Assembly: GCF_001556105.1 (NCBI RefSeq)
Contig: NZ_LSIF01000008.1
Span: 1 to 64,000, forward strand
Length of the DNA: 64,000 bases
Source of the DNA: Pseudoxanthomonas mexicana
GTDB taxonomy: Bacteria; Pseudomonadota; Gammaproteobacteria; Xanthomonadales; Xanthomonadaceae
Direction: 5' to 3'
Shown here: positions 1 through 8,194 of the stretch, one piece after another
How the letters are laid out: each line of letters begins with the position of its first letter
How positions within the stretch are numbered: position 1 is the stretch's first letter
Program-made: the position numbers and the translations under genes
Notes under the pieces: model-generated
The model's database searches: none
What the model was told of the DNA's origin: nothing
What the model saw: the letters and a program-made list of their open reading frames with translations, nothing else

Positions 1-104
1 AGCCCTTGGCAGCGTAAGCTACAAACCGACCGTCCAACATTGGGGGGTCAGTTCAATCGGCCGCCCTTTTTTTGTTCGTGCCGGGAGCGATGTCATGGTT
101 CTCT

Positions 105-197
105 GTGGGAGCGACGCAAGTCGCGAGCGGATGCCATCCGCGCACGCAACCCTTCCGAACATGCCTGCGATGCGTTCGCGACTTACGTCGCTCCCAC
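105..197. repeat. REP-like inverted repeat (GTGGGAGCGACG type)
   Basis: The left arm GTGGGAGCGACGCAAGTCGCGA begins at 105 in pieces GTGGGAGCGACG and CAAGTCGCGA, and the right arm TCGCGACTTACGTCGCTCCCAC ends at 197 (TCGCGACTTACG, TCGCTCCCAC). The arms are near-perfect reverse complements around about 50 bp of unrelated sequence, so a transcript would fold into a long hairpin. This arrangement matches the extragenic palindromes common in Stenotrophomonas and relatives. It lies just past the 3' end of the lipoprotein gene on the minus strand and might also act as a transcript end. No second copy was noticed in this window. Confidence 0.75.
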
Positions 198-219
198 AAC
201 CACAACAGCAGCGTCCCGA

Positions 220-756
220 TCACGACGTCGGCTGCAGCGCCACCACGCGCACATCGACCTCCTTGCAGGCGTCGTCCTTGCAGATGCCGTTCACCCACGC
301 CTCGCCGTTGCCGAACATCACACCCTTGTAGTTGACCATCAGCTGCGAATACTTCTGCTGCGTGATGGCGTCGGCAATGGCTGGCGTCACGATCCTGTCG
401 TAGTCACCCACGAAGGCGACGGCATCGATGACATTCAACGACTGGCCGTCGCGCACCGTGGTAAACGGGTAGTGCACCAGTGCGGCCACGGCCGCCGTGT
501 CCTTCGCCGTCACGGCCTTCTGCAGCTCGCGGATCACGGCTTCGTAGCGCGTGTGGTCGCCAAGGACCTCATCGATCGCCTGGTTCACCGCCGTCGGATC
601 ATCGACGATGGCGGCCACCGGCGCTGCGGGTGAGGGGGCCGCGTCCGCCGTCTCGCCCGCAGGCGCCGGCTGCGCCGCCGGGGCGGCGGCATCGGGCGTG
701 GCGGGCGAGCATGCCGCCAACCAGAGCGCCGCGGAGGCGGCGATCAGTTTCTTCAT
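220..756 (-). CDS. Predicted lipoprotein, function unknown
   Basis: A 178-residue protein beginning MKKLIAASAALWLAAC, a classic lipoprotein signal with the lipobox ending at Cys16, so the mature protein should be membrane-anchored in the envelope. A low-complexity Ala/Pro-rich linker of about 35 residues follows. The remaining ~120 residues form a compact domain with alternating helix and strand character and two cysteines near the end (GICKDDACKEVDV) that could form a disulfide. The start at 756 is preferred over an upstream in-frame ATG because it places the signal peptide at the N-terminus. I do not recognise the family. The gene sits alone between a palindromic repeat and a LysR gene in the same orientation. 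Confidence 0.75.
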   Translation of the reverse strand: MKKLIAASAALWLAACSPATPDAAAPAAQPAPAGETADAAPSPAAPVAAIVDDPTAVNQAIDEVLGDHTRYEAVIRELQKAVTAKDTAAVAALVHYPFTTVRDGQSLNVIDAVAFVGDYDRIVTPAIADAITQQKYSQLMVNYKGVMFGNGEAWVNGICKDDACKEVDVRVVALQPTS

Positions 757-896
757 CGTTCGGATTCCTGGTGAGGTGGCAGACATGTGGCGACCGTCCC
801 TCCTTGGCACGACGACCCGACTCCGGCGATGCGTCGCCATCGTAGCCACCCGCGTGGCCGCTTGCGTTCGGGAATCGTTAGGCAGGCGCCCGTGGC

Positions 897-1925
897 TCAG
901 CTGAGGACGTCGGCCAGCAGCTTGCGTCCGACGGCCGCGGCGGCTTCCGCCTCGGGAACGGACTCGGCCGCCACACGCGCTTCGGCCTGCTGCTGCAGGT
1001 ACACCGGGCAGTGCTCCATCATGTAGTCGACGTCGAACTTCATCCGCTCGACCAGGAAGTCGACGAACGCACGCACCTTCGGCGACTGCACGTGGCCGCG
1101 CGGGAACACGGCGTTGAATTCGAACTCCGGTCCGGCCCAGCCGGCCAGCACGCGTTGCAGATGGCCCTGCTCCAGGTACGGCTTCACCATCACGTCAGCG
1201 CCGACCATCAGGCCTTCGCCGCACAGCAGCGCGCCCTTCAGCGCGGCAGGATCGTTCGCCACCAGGATGGGATTGATCGGATAGTCCTGCTCGCCGTTGG
1301 CATCGCGCAGTGTCAGCGCAAAGCCGTTGCCGCGGCGGTTCTTCGGCATCGCCAGCACGCGATGGTGCTGCAGATCGTCCGGGTGCAGCGGCTCGCCGTA
1401 ACGCGCCAGGTACTTCGGGCTGGCGTAGACCTGCGTGCGCAGCGTGCTCAGGCGGCGCGCGACCAGGTTGGAATCCGGCAGGCTGCCGATGCGCAGCGCC
1501 ACGTCGATCTCGCCGGAGATCAGGTCGAGCGTGTCGTTGGCGAGCAGCATCTCCACGCGGATCTCGGGGTACTGCGCGTGGAACTGGCCCAGCAGGGGCG
1601 CGATCTTGTCGATGCCGATCGAATACGGCGCGGTAAAGCGGAGCCAACCGCGCGGACCGGCATGCAGCTGGCTGACCGCGCTCGCTGCTTCGTTCAACTC
1701 GCGCGCGATGCGCTGGCAGTGCTCGTAGTAGATGTTGCCGGCTTCGGTGAGGCCGAGCTTGCGCGTGGTCCGGTGCAGCAACTGCGCGCCCAGGCGCGTT
1801 TCCAGTTCCTGCACCTTGCGGCTCACCGTGGTCTTCGGCAGACGCAACACGTTGGCGGCAGCGATGAAGCTGCCCTGCTCCACCACCTTGACGAAGATCA
1901 GGGTGTCGTTGAGATCGTGACTCAT
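897..1925 (-). CDS. LysR-family transcriptional regulator (CrgA-like)
   Basis: A 342-residue LysR-type regulator. Residues 1-60 form the winged helix-turn-helix (FVKVVEQGSFIAAANVLRLP, then SRKVQELETRLGAQLLHRTT), and the rest is a type 2 periplasmic-binding-protein-like effector domain of the CrgA/AaeR type (GWLRFTAPYSIG, EIDVALRIG). LysR proteins usually activate or repress the divergent neighbour. Here that is the gene set starting near 2056 and leading into the RND efflux genes, so this is the best candidate regulator of the pump. The start at 1925 gives the usual family N-terminus; a longer frame upstream adds nine residues without family support. The C-terminal tail is Ala/Glu-rich and slightly longer than usual. 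Confidence 0.93.
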   Translation of the reverse strand: MSHDLNDTLIFVKVVEQGSFIAAANVLRLPKTTVSRKVQELETRLGAQLLHRTTRKLGLTEAGNIYYEHCQRIARELNEAASAVSQLHAGPRGWLRFTAPYSIGIDKIAPLLGQFHAQYPEIRVEMLLANDTLDLISGEIDVALRIGSLPDSNLVARRLSTLRTQVYASPKYLARYGEPLHPDDLQHHRVLAMPKNRRGNGFALTLRDANGEQDYPINPILVANDPAALKGALLCGEGLMVGADVMVKPYLEQGHLQRVLAGWAGPEFEFNAVFPRGHVQSPKVRAFVDFLVERMKFDVDYMMEHCPVYLQQQAEARVAAESVPEAEAAAAVGRKLLADVLS

Positions 1926-1988
1926 CGTGAGGCTCCGGTAGACGAAGGGCATATTGGCCCGCTGACGGGATGATTATTCCCCTAAATC

Positions 1989-2005
1989 AGGACTAATCAA
2001 GTCCT
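1989..2005. promoter_or_regulatory. Inverted repeat, possible LysR operator
   Basis: A perfect inverted repeat AGGACT-N5-AGTCCT lies 64 bp upstream of the LysR start codon, inside an AT-richer patch, in the divergent region between the LysR gene and the efflux-linked genes. LysR proteins typically bind interrupted palindromes in such positions. The T-N11-A core is only loosely visible, so assignment to this regulator is inference. Confidence 0.45.
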
Positions 2006-2055
2006 CATTGGGGGCGTACCTTGGCACCCATCGTCCTCCACCGGGTACCGCCCCC

Positions 2056-2283
2056 ATGCTGTTCGCCCGCTTCTTCCAGTCGCTGGAGCATCCCGAAGAC
2101 ACTGCCGAATCCCCGTATCCGCGGGCTTTCCGTCGCAACAAAAGCCTGCTGTTACATGACGTTTCCGGCCATGTGGCGGCGCCACGCTCCCAGCGAGGTG
2201 GTGTGCTGGGTGGCGGGCGCCGCATCGGCAAGCTGATGTCGGCTTCTGGGATTATCCCGAACACGGGAGGATTCATCCCATGA
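2056..2283 (+). CDS. Small ORF of uncertain reality, coupled to the next ORF
   Basis: A 75-codon reading frame starting at an ATG after a poor ribosome site, with the beginning MLFARFFQSLEHPEDTAESP. It ends in an ATGA overlap with the next frame at 2280, an arrangement typical of translationally coupled genes. Third positions are GC-rich but less strictly than in the large genes nearby. I recognise no family. It lies directly downstream of the putative LysR operator and could be a leader ORF for the efflux operon or simply leader RNA. Confidence 0.3.
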   Translation: MLFARFFQSLEHPEDTAESPYPRAFRRNKSLLLHDVSGHVAAPRSQRGGVLGGGRRIGKLMSASGIIPNTGGFIP

Positions 2284-2747
2284 GCGGGACACTCGCCCGC
2301 CGCATTCCGACGCGTGGCGCGGCGTCCAGCCAGGACCGGGCCAACGACTCGCGGCTGCGCCTTGGTCGCTGCCAGGCGTTCGTCGCTCCACCACTCGACA
2401 GCGCGCAGGATCAGGCAACCGCACAACAGGATCCGGATATCGCCGCCGCCGTGCCGGTCGCCAGACTGCACGCCATGCCCGCTTCCCTTCCGACTGCCGC
2501 CCTGCGCTGGCTGCGTGCCGTTGCACGCACGCTGGCCGGACACTTCCGCAGGCCGGCCGACCCGTCGTCATCCTCCCCCGCGACGGGTCGGTCCGCCATG
2601 CGTCTGCCGTTCGTGCGCAAGGCCGCCGGCTTTCGCGAATTCACCCTGCCGCGGCACCTGGCCGATGGCGGCGCGCTGCGCCTGCGGGTGAAGTCGGCCG
2701 GCGTCAGCACGCGCATCGCGCCCGTCGCCGGGCGGAGGCTGCCGTGA
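2280..2747 (+). CDS. Hypothetical basic protein, coupled to the SDR-like gene
   Basis: A 155-codon frame with a good ribosome site (GGGAGG, nine bases before ATG) and GC-rich third positions. Its TGA overlaps the GTG start of the following SDR-like gene (GTGA), and its own ATG overlaps the stop of the preceding small frame. This chain of overlaps supports translation. The product is rich in Arg, Ala and Pro, with no signal peptide or clear membrane span; only the last 45 residues (FREFTLPRHLADGG...) look like a folded segment. I recognise no family. It may be a real small protein of the efflux operon or a coincidental frame. Confidence 0.4.
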   Translation: MSGTLARRIPTRGAASSQDRANDSRLRLGRCQAFVAPPLDSAQDQATAQQDPDIAAAVPVARLHAMPASLPTAALRWLRAVARTLAGHFRRPADPSSSSPATGRSAMRLPFVRKAAGFREFTLPRHLADGGALRLRVKSAGVSTRIAPVAGRRLP

Positions 2748-3550
2748 TCACGACGAAAGACGCACTGACGCCCGGTGCGCTGGTGCTGGGTGCGAGCGGC
2801 AACGTCGGTTTCGGCGTGGTCGGCGCGCTGCTCGAAGCTGGCAGCCCGGTGCTCGCCGTCGGTCGCGAAGGACCGCGCATGAGTGCGCTGGCCGAGCACT
2901 TCGAGGACGAGCCTGGCCTGCAACTGCTGCTGTCGCCATGCATCCACGACGACCGCGGTGCCGCGCGCCTGGCCGACGAAGTGCGCGAGCGCGGACGTCC
3001 GCTGCGTGCGGTGTTCGCCAGCATGGGCACGCCGCTGCAGAGCGGTCGCGTGCTGGACCGCCCGGCCTCGTTCCTGCTGGAGAAGCTCGAGGCGGACCTG
3101 ATCCCGCATCTCGCCGCCGCGCGCCACCTGTTGCCGCTGCTGTCGGAAAGCCAGACCGCCGCCAACTACGTGCTGATCGGCGGGCCGTACGCGGAACGCG
3201 GCTGGTCGGGTTACGGCCACGCCTCGGTGACCGGCGCGGCGATGCGCATGCTGACCCAGGTGCTTCACGAGGAAGCGCAGACGATGGGCGTGCGCGTGCA
3301 ACTGCTGTCGGTCGACAAACCGGTCTGCACGCCGGACAACGCGATCAACGCCTGCGCCGAATGGCCGAACGCGCTGGCCGTCGGACGCAGCGCGGTGTCG
3401 CTGCTGTCGCGCAACGATCGTGCATCGCAATCGATCGTCACCTGGTCGGCGCGCGACGCGAAGCCGCCGGAACAGACGGTCGCCTGCGATTTCGAGGAGG
3501 CGCTGTGGGCCGTCGCCGGTGCGCGGCGCAACGGCCGCGCCTCGGCCTGA
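2744..3550 (+). CDS. SDR/NmrA-like NAD(P)-binding protein, atypical active site
   Basis: A 268-residue Rossmann-fold protein. The dinucleotide-binding loop is near the N-terminus (VLGASGNVGFGVVGALLEAG), followed by the second strand VLAVGRE. The position where classical short-chain dehydrogenases carry YxxxK reads SGYGHASVTGAAMRML: the tyrosine is present but the lysine position is serine. It may therefore be a binding or redox-sensing relative, not a standard dehydrogenase. The start is GTG, overlapping the upstream stop. It lies 121 bp before the RND adaptor and is probably co-transcribed with the pump. The substrate cannot be told from sequence. Confidence 0.8.
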   Translation: MITTKDALTPGALVLGASGNVGFGVVGALLEAGSPVLAVGREGPRMSALAEHFEDEPGLQLLLSPCIHDDRGAARLADEVRERGRPLRAVFASMGTPLQSGRVLDRPASFLLEKLEADLIPHLAAARHLLPLLSESQTAANYVLIGGPYAERGWSGYGHASVTGAAMRMLTQVLHEEAQTMGVRVQLLSVDKPVCTPDNAINACAEWPNALAVGRSAVSLLSRNDRASQSIVTWSARDAKPPEQTVACDFEEALWAVAGARRNGRASA

Positions 3551-3671
3551 CTGTCACGCCACCGCATTCCCCACCGTCCTTGCCCTGATTCCGATCTGCC
3601 GCTTGACCTCAACCTGACTTCAGGTCGCACCCTTCCCACCCGTTTCCTCTTCTCCCCCAGAGACCACCTCC

Positions 3672-4877
3672 ATGAACACGCACTCCTTTCCCGCTTCGCG
3701 TGCGCCGCGCCTGCTGGCGCTGGGCGCCTTCAGCATCCTCGCCCTTGCCGTGCTGGCCGGTTGCAGCGGCCAGGCCGCCGAAAACGGGGCGCCCCCACCG
3801 CCGCAGGTCAGCGTCGCGTCCGTGCCGGTCAAGTCGATCAGCCAGTGGGACGAATTCAGCGGCCGCGTCCAGGCCATCGAGCATGTCGACCTGCGTCCGC
3901 GCGTCTCCGGCTACATCGACCGCGTCGTCTACACCGAAGGCCAGGAAGTGAAGAAGGGCGATGTGCTCTTCACCATCGACGCCCGCAGCTACCGCGCCGA
4001 ACTGGCGCGCGCGCAGGCCGAACTGGCGCGTGCGCGCACGCAGGCCGAACTGGGCCGCAGCGAAGCCTCGCGCGCCAAGCGCCTGGCCGACCTGCAGGCG
4101 CTGTCGACCGAAGAGTACGAACAGCGCCGCGCCAACGCCGACCAGGCGCAGGCCAACGTCGCCGCCGCGCAGGCGGCGGTGGAAACCGCCCGCCTCAACC
4201 TGGAATGGACGCGGGTGCGCGCGCCGATCAACGGCCGCGCCGGTCGTGCGCTGGTCACCGCCGGCAACCTGGTCAGCGCCGGCGATGCCGCCAGCGTGCT
4301 GACCACGGTGGTGTCGCTGGACAAGGTGCACGTGCACTTCGACGCCGACGAGCGCGCCTTCCTGCGCTACGCCGAGATGGCGCGCAAGGGCGAACGCCCG
4401 AGCGAACGCGACGGCAAGGTTCCGGTGCAGGTCGCGCTGGCGGACGAGACCGACTTCCCGCACGCGGGCACGGTCGACTTCCTCGACAACGAGGTCGACC
4501 GCAGCACCGGCACCATCCGTGCGCGCGCCGTGCTCGACAACGCCGACCGCATCTTCACCCCCGGCCTGTACGCCCGCGTTCGCCTGCTCGGCAGCGGCGA
4601 ATTCAAGGCCGCGCTGGTCGACGACAAGGCCGTGCTGACCGACCAGGACCGCAAGTACGTCTACGTCGTCGACAAGGACGGCAAGGCGCAGCGCCGCGAC
4701 GTACAGGTGGGCCGCATGGCCGATGGCCTGCGCATCGTGGAGAAGGGCCTGAATGCCGGCGACAAGGTCATCGTCAGCGGCGTGCAGAAGGTCTTCTTCC
4801 CCGGCATGCCGGTGCAGGCCAAGGCCGTGGCGATGGGTGCGGCTGAAGCCCCCGCCACGGCGGTCGCCATGAAGTAA
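3672..4877 (+). CDS. RND efflux periplasmic adaptor (membrane fusion protein)
   Basis: A 401-residue adaptor linking an inner-membrane RND pump to an outer-membrane channel, MexA/AcrA type. The signal peptide ends in a lipobox (LAVLAGC, Cys31), so the mature protein is lipid-anchored. Domains in order: first half of the beta-barrel and lipoyl motif (GRVQAIEHVDLRPRVSGYID, YTEGQEVKKGDVLFTID), an alpha-helical hairpin of about 90 residues rich in Ala/Arg/Gln, the second lipoyl half (WTRVRAPINGRAG), then barrel and membrane-proximal domains (TPGLYARVRL, GDKVIVSGVQKVFPG-like end). Length is normal for the family. The RND permease follows after 116 bp, with a strong hairpin in the gap. Confidence 0.96.
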   Translation: MNTHSFPASRAPRLLALGAFSILALAVLAGCSGQAAENGAPPPPQVSVASVPVKSISQWDEFSGRVQAIEHVDLRPRVSGYIDRVVYTEGQEVKKGDVLFTIDARSYRAELARAQAELARARTQAELGRSEASRAKRLADLQALSTEEYEQRRANADQAQANVAAAQAAVETARLNLEWTRVRAPINGRAGRALVTAGNLVSAGDAASVLTTVVSLDKVHVHFDADERAFLRYAEMARKGERPSERDGKVPVQVALADETDFPHAGTVDFLDNEVDRSTGTIRARAVLDNADRIFTPGLYARVRLLGSGEFKAALVDDKAVLTDQDRKYVYVVDKDGKAQRRDVQVGRMADGLRIVEKGLNAGDKVIVSGVQKVFFPGMPVQAKAVAMGAAEAPATAVAMK

Positions 4878-4885
4878 GCACGGCG

Positions 4886-4910
4886 CCATCCCCGGCACCG
4901 CCGGGGATGG
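4886..4910. repeat. Perfect GC-rich hairpin between adaptor and permease genes
   Basis: Arms CCATCCCCGGC and GCCGGGGATGG (11 bp, perfect) enclose a three-base loop, nine bases after the adaptor stop codon. There is no following T-tract, so it is not a standard intrinsic terminator. Its position inside an operon suggests an RNA-stabilising or partial-attenuation element that would set adaptor:permease stoichiometry; this role is inferred. Confidence 0.7.
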
Positions 4911-4993
4911 GATCCGACGCAATCCACGACTCCCACCATTGCCCTCACGGGCAGTGGCAAGCCCTTTGCACCTCCCATCCAGGAAATCCACCC

Positions 4994-7900
4994 ATGGACT
5001 TCTCCCGTTTCTTCATCGACCGGCCGATCTTCGCCGCCGTGTTGTCGATCGTGATCTTCGCCGCCGGCCTGATCTCGATCCCGCTGCTGCCGATCGGCGA
5101 GTACCCCGAAGTGGTGCCGCCATCGGTGGTGGTGCGCACCGTGTATCCCGGCGCCAACCCCAAGGTGATCGCCGAAACCGTCGCCACGCCGCTGGAAGAA
5201 GCGATCAACGGCGTCCAGGACATGATGTACGTCAAGTCCGTCGCCGGTTCCGACGGCGTGCTGCAGCTGACCGTGACCTTCAAGCCCGGCACCGATGCCG
5301 ACGAAGCCGCGGTGCGCGTGCAGAACCGCGTGGCGCAGGCGCAGGCGCGCCTGCCCGAGGATGTGCGCCGCCAGGGCGTGACCACGCAGAAGCAGTCGCC
5401 GGTCTTCCTGATGGTGGTGCACCTGATCTCCAAGGACGGCAAGTACGACTCGCTGTATCTGCGCAACTACATGCGCCTGCACGTGAAGGACGAACTGGCG
5501 AAGATCTCCGGCGTCGGCGACGCGCAGCTGTTCGGCGGCGGCGACTACGCCATGCGCCTGTGGCTGGACCCGGACAAGGTGGCCGCGCGCGGCATGACCG
5601 CCAGCGACGTGCTGCGTGCCGTACGCGAGCAGAACGTGCAGGTCTCGGCCGGCCAGCTGGGCGCCGAACCGATGCCGAACGGCAGCGATTTCCTGCTGCC
5701 GATCAATGCCAAGGGCCGTCTGGGGACGGTGCAGGAATTCGGCGACATCGTGCTGAAGGCCGGCAACGACGGCGAGATCGTCCGCCTGGCCGACGTGGCC
5801 CGCATCGAACTCGCGGCCGGCGACTACACGCTGCGTGCGCGCCTGAATGGCCAGAACGCCGCGGCCGTCGGCATCTTCCAGGCCCCGGGCGCGAACGCGC
5901 TGCAGATCCGCGACGCCGTCGTCGCCAAGATGGACGAGGTGCGCAAGACGCTGCCGCCGGGCGTGGAGATCACCTCGGTATACGACACCACGGTGTTCGT
6001 CCGCGATTCGATCACCTCGGTGGTCACCACGCTGCTGGAAGCCACCTTGCTGGTGGTGCTGGTGGTGATCCTGTTCCTGCAGACCTGGCGCGCGTCGATC
6101 ATCCCGCTGCTGGCGGTGCCGGTGTCGGTGGTCGGTACCTTCGCGGTGCTGTACCTGCTGGGTTATTCGATCAATACGCTGACGCTGTTCGGCCTGGTGC
6201 TGGCGATCGGCATCGTGGTGGACGACGCGATCGTGGTCGTCGAGAACGTCGAGCGCCACATCGAACACGGCGCCACCCCGCTGGAAGCCGCGCATCTGGC
6301 GATGAAGGAAGTCTCCGGACCGATCATCGCGATCGCGCTGGTGCTGTGCGCGGTGTTCGTGCCGATGGCCTTCCTCACCGGCGTCACCGGCCAGTTCTAC
6401 AAGCAGTTCGCGGTCACCATCGCCATCTCCACGGTGATCTCGGCGATCAACTCGCTGACCCTGTCGCCGGCGCTGGCCGCCAAGCTGCTGAAGTCGCACG
6501 GCGCGCCGAAGGACGGCCCGTCGCGCCTGATCGACCGCCTGTTCGGCTGGCTGTTCCGTCCGTTCAACCGCTTCTTCAACCGCAGCTCGCAGCGCTATGA
6601 AGGCGCGGTGTCGCGTGCGCTCGGCAAGCGTGGCGCCGTGTTCGCCGTCTACATCGTGCTGTTGATCGGTGCGGGCGTGATGTTCAAGGCGGTGCCGGCC
6701 GGCTTCATCCCGGTGCAGGACAAGCTGTACCTGATCGCCGGCGTGAAGATGCCGGAAGGCGCCTCGATCGAGCGCACCGACGCCGTGCTGAAGAAGATGA
6801 CCAAGCTGGCGATGGAAGTGGAAGGCGTGCAGGACGAGATCGCCTTCCCCGGCCTGAACCCGCTGCAGTTCACCAACACGCCGAACAATGGCGTGGTGTT
6901 CTTCAACCTCAAGCCTTTCGGCGAGCGCAAGAACAGCGCCGAGCAGATCACGGCCGAGCTCAACCAGAAGTTCGCCGGCATCGAGGAGGGCTTCACCTTC
7001 GCCCTCATGCCGCCGCCGATCCAGGGACTGGGCAACGGCTCGGGCTGGTCGCTCTTCATCGAGGACCGCACGCGCCTGGGCTATGGCGAGTTGCAGAACG
7101 CGGTGCAGGCGTTCCAGGGCGCGGCGTCGCAGACGCCCGGCCTGGGCTTCCCGATCAGCAGCTACCAGGCCAACGTGCCGCAGCTGGATGCCGAGGTCGA
7201 CCGCGTGAAGGCCAAGGCGCAGGGCGTACCGCTGACCGAACTGTTCGACACGCTGCAGACCTATCTCGGCTCGGCCTACGTCAACGACTTCAACATGTTC
7301 GGCCGCACCTGGCAGGTCATCGCGCAGGCCGACGGCCAGTTCCGCGACGACGTCGAGGACATCGCCAACCTGCGCACCCGCAACGCCAACGGCGAGATGG
7401 TGCCGATCGGCAGCATGGTCAGCATCAAGCAGACCTATGGCCCGGACCCGGTGATCCGCTTCAACGGCTATCCCGCGGCCGACCTGCTGGGTGAAGCCGA
7501 CCCGCGCGTGCTGTCGTCCGGCGAGGCGATGGCCAAGGTCACCGAGCTGGCGCAGCAGGTGCTGCCGACCGGCATGGGCATCGACTGGAGCGACCTGAGC
7601 TACCAGCAGGCCACGCAGGGCAAGGCCGCGCTGGTGGTATTCCCGCTGGCCGTGCTGCTGGCCTTCCTGGTGCTGGCCGCGCTGTACGAAAGCTGGACGC
7701 TGCCGCTGGCGGTGATCCTGATCGTGCCGATGACGCTGCTGTCGGCGCTGGCCGGCGTGTGGCTGGTGGGCGGCGACAACAACGTGTTCGTGCAGGTGGG
7801 CCTGGTGGTGCTGATGGGCCTGGCGTGCAAGAACGCCATCCTGATCGTCGAGTTCGCCCGCGAACTGGAGCTGCAGGGCAAGGGCATCGTCGAGTCAGCG

Positions 7901-8164
7901 CTGGAATCCTGCCGCCTGCGCCTGCGTCCGATCATCATGACGTCGGTGGCCTTCATCGCCGGGACCGTGCCGCTGGTGCTGTCCAGCGGTGCCGGCGCCG
8001 AGGTCCGCTCCGTCACCGGCATCACCGTGTTCGCCGGCATGCTGGGCGTCACCCTGTTCGGCCTGTTCCTGACGCCGGTGTTCTACGTGGCCTTGCGCAA
8101 GCTGGCCAACAAGCCGCTGGTGTCCCACGCCCCTGTCGCCGACACGGCGACGACACACGCCTGA
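4994..8164 (+). CDS. RND multidrug efflux permease (HAE1/AcrB-MexB family)
   Basis: A 1056-residue proton-driven inner-membrane pump, full length for the hydrophobe/amphiphile efflux family. The N-terminus MDFSRFFIDRPIFAAVLSI is the family signature and the first membrane helix. The proton relay is intact: GIVVDDAIVVVENVE in TM4 carries the Asp pair, and GLACKNAILIVEFARE in TM10 carries the Lys. Two large periplasmic loops and 12 membrane helices are apparent. The start at 4994 is chosen because it gives this N-terminus and follows AGGAAA; the frame stays open upstream without family support. It works with the adaptor before it and the outer-membrane factor at 8938. Likely substrates are drugs, dyes or solvents. 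Confidence 0.97.
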   Translation: MDFSRFFIDRPIFAAVLSIVIFAAGLISIPLLPIGEYPEVVPPSVVVRTVYPGANPKVIAETVATPLEEAINGVQDMMYVKSVAGSDGVLQLTVTFKPGTDADEAAVRVQNRVAQAQARLPEDVRRQGVTTQKQSPVFLMVVHLISKDGKYDSLYLRNYMRLHVKDELAKISGVGDAQLFGGGDYAMRLWLDPDKVAARGMTASDVLRAVREQNVQVSAGQLGAEPMPNGSDFLLPINAKGRLGTVQEFGDIVLKAGNDGEIVRLADVARIELAAGDYTLRARLNGQNAAAVGIFQAPGANALQIRDAVVAKMDEVRKTLPPGVEITSVYDTTVFVRDSITSVVTTLLEATLLVVLVVILFLQTWRASIIPLLAVPVSVVGTFAVLYLLGYSINTLTLFGLVLAIGIVVDDAIVVVENVERHIEHGATPLEAAHLAMKEVSGPIIAIALVLCAVFVPMAFLTGVTGQFYKQFAVTIAISTVISAINSLTLSPALAAKLLKSHGAPKDGPSRLIDRLFGWLFRPFNRFFNRSSQRYEGAVSRALGKRGAVFAVYIVLLIGAGVMFKAVPAGFIPVQDKLYLIAGVKMPEGASIERTDAVLKKMTKLAMEVEGVQDEIAFPGLNPLQFTNTPNNGVVFFNLKPFGERKNSAEQITAELNQKFAGIEEGFTFALMPPPIQGLGNGSGWSLFIEDRTRLGYGELQNAVQAFQGAASQTPGLGFPISSYQANVPQLDAEVDRVKAKAQGVPLTELFDTLQTYLGSAYVNDFNMFGRTWQVIAQADGQFRDDVEDIANLRTRNANGEMVPIGSMVSIKQTYGPDPVIRFNGYPAADLLGEADPRVLSSGEAMAKVTELAQQVLPTGMGIDWSDLSYQQATQGKAALVVFPLAVLLAFLVLAALYESWTLPLAVILIVPMTLLSALAGVWLVGGDNNVFVQVGLVVLMGLACKNAILIVEFARELELQGKGIVESALESCRLRLRPIIMTSVAFIAGTVPLVLSSGAGAEVRSVTGITVFAGMLGVTLFGLFLTPVFYVALRKLANKPLVSHAPVADTATTHA

Positions 8165-8194
8165 TCCACTCCCCTTACCCAACGAGGTCATGCC

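Noticed and set aside
4661..6499. 612-codon open frame on the minus strand
   Set aside because: Shadow of the RND permease gene; low-complexity His/Arg-rich translation.
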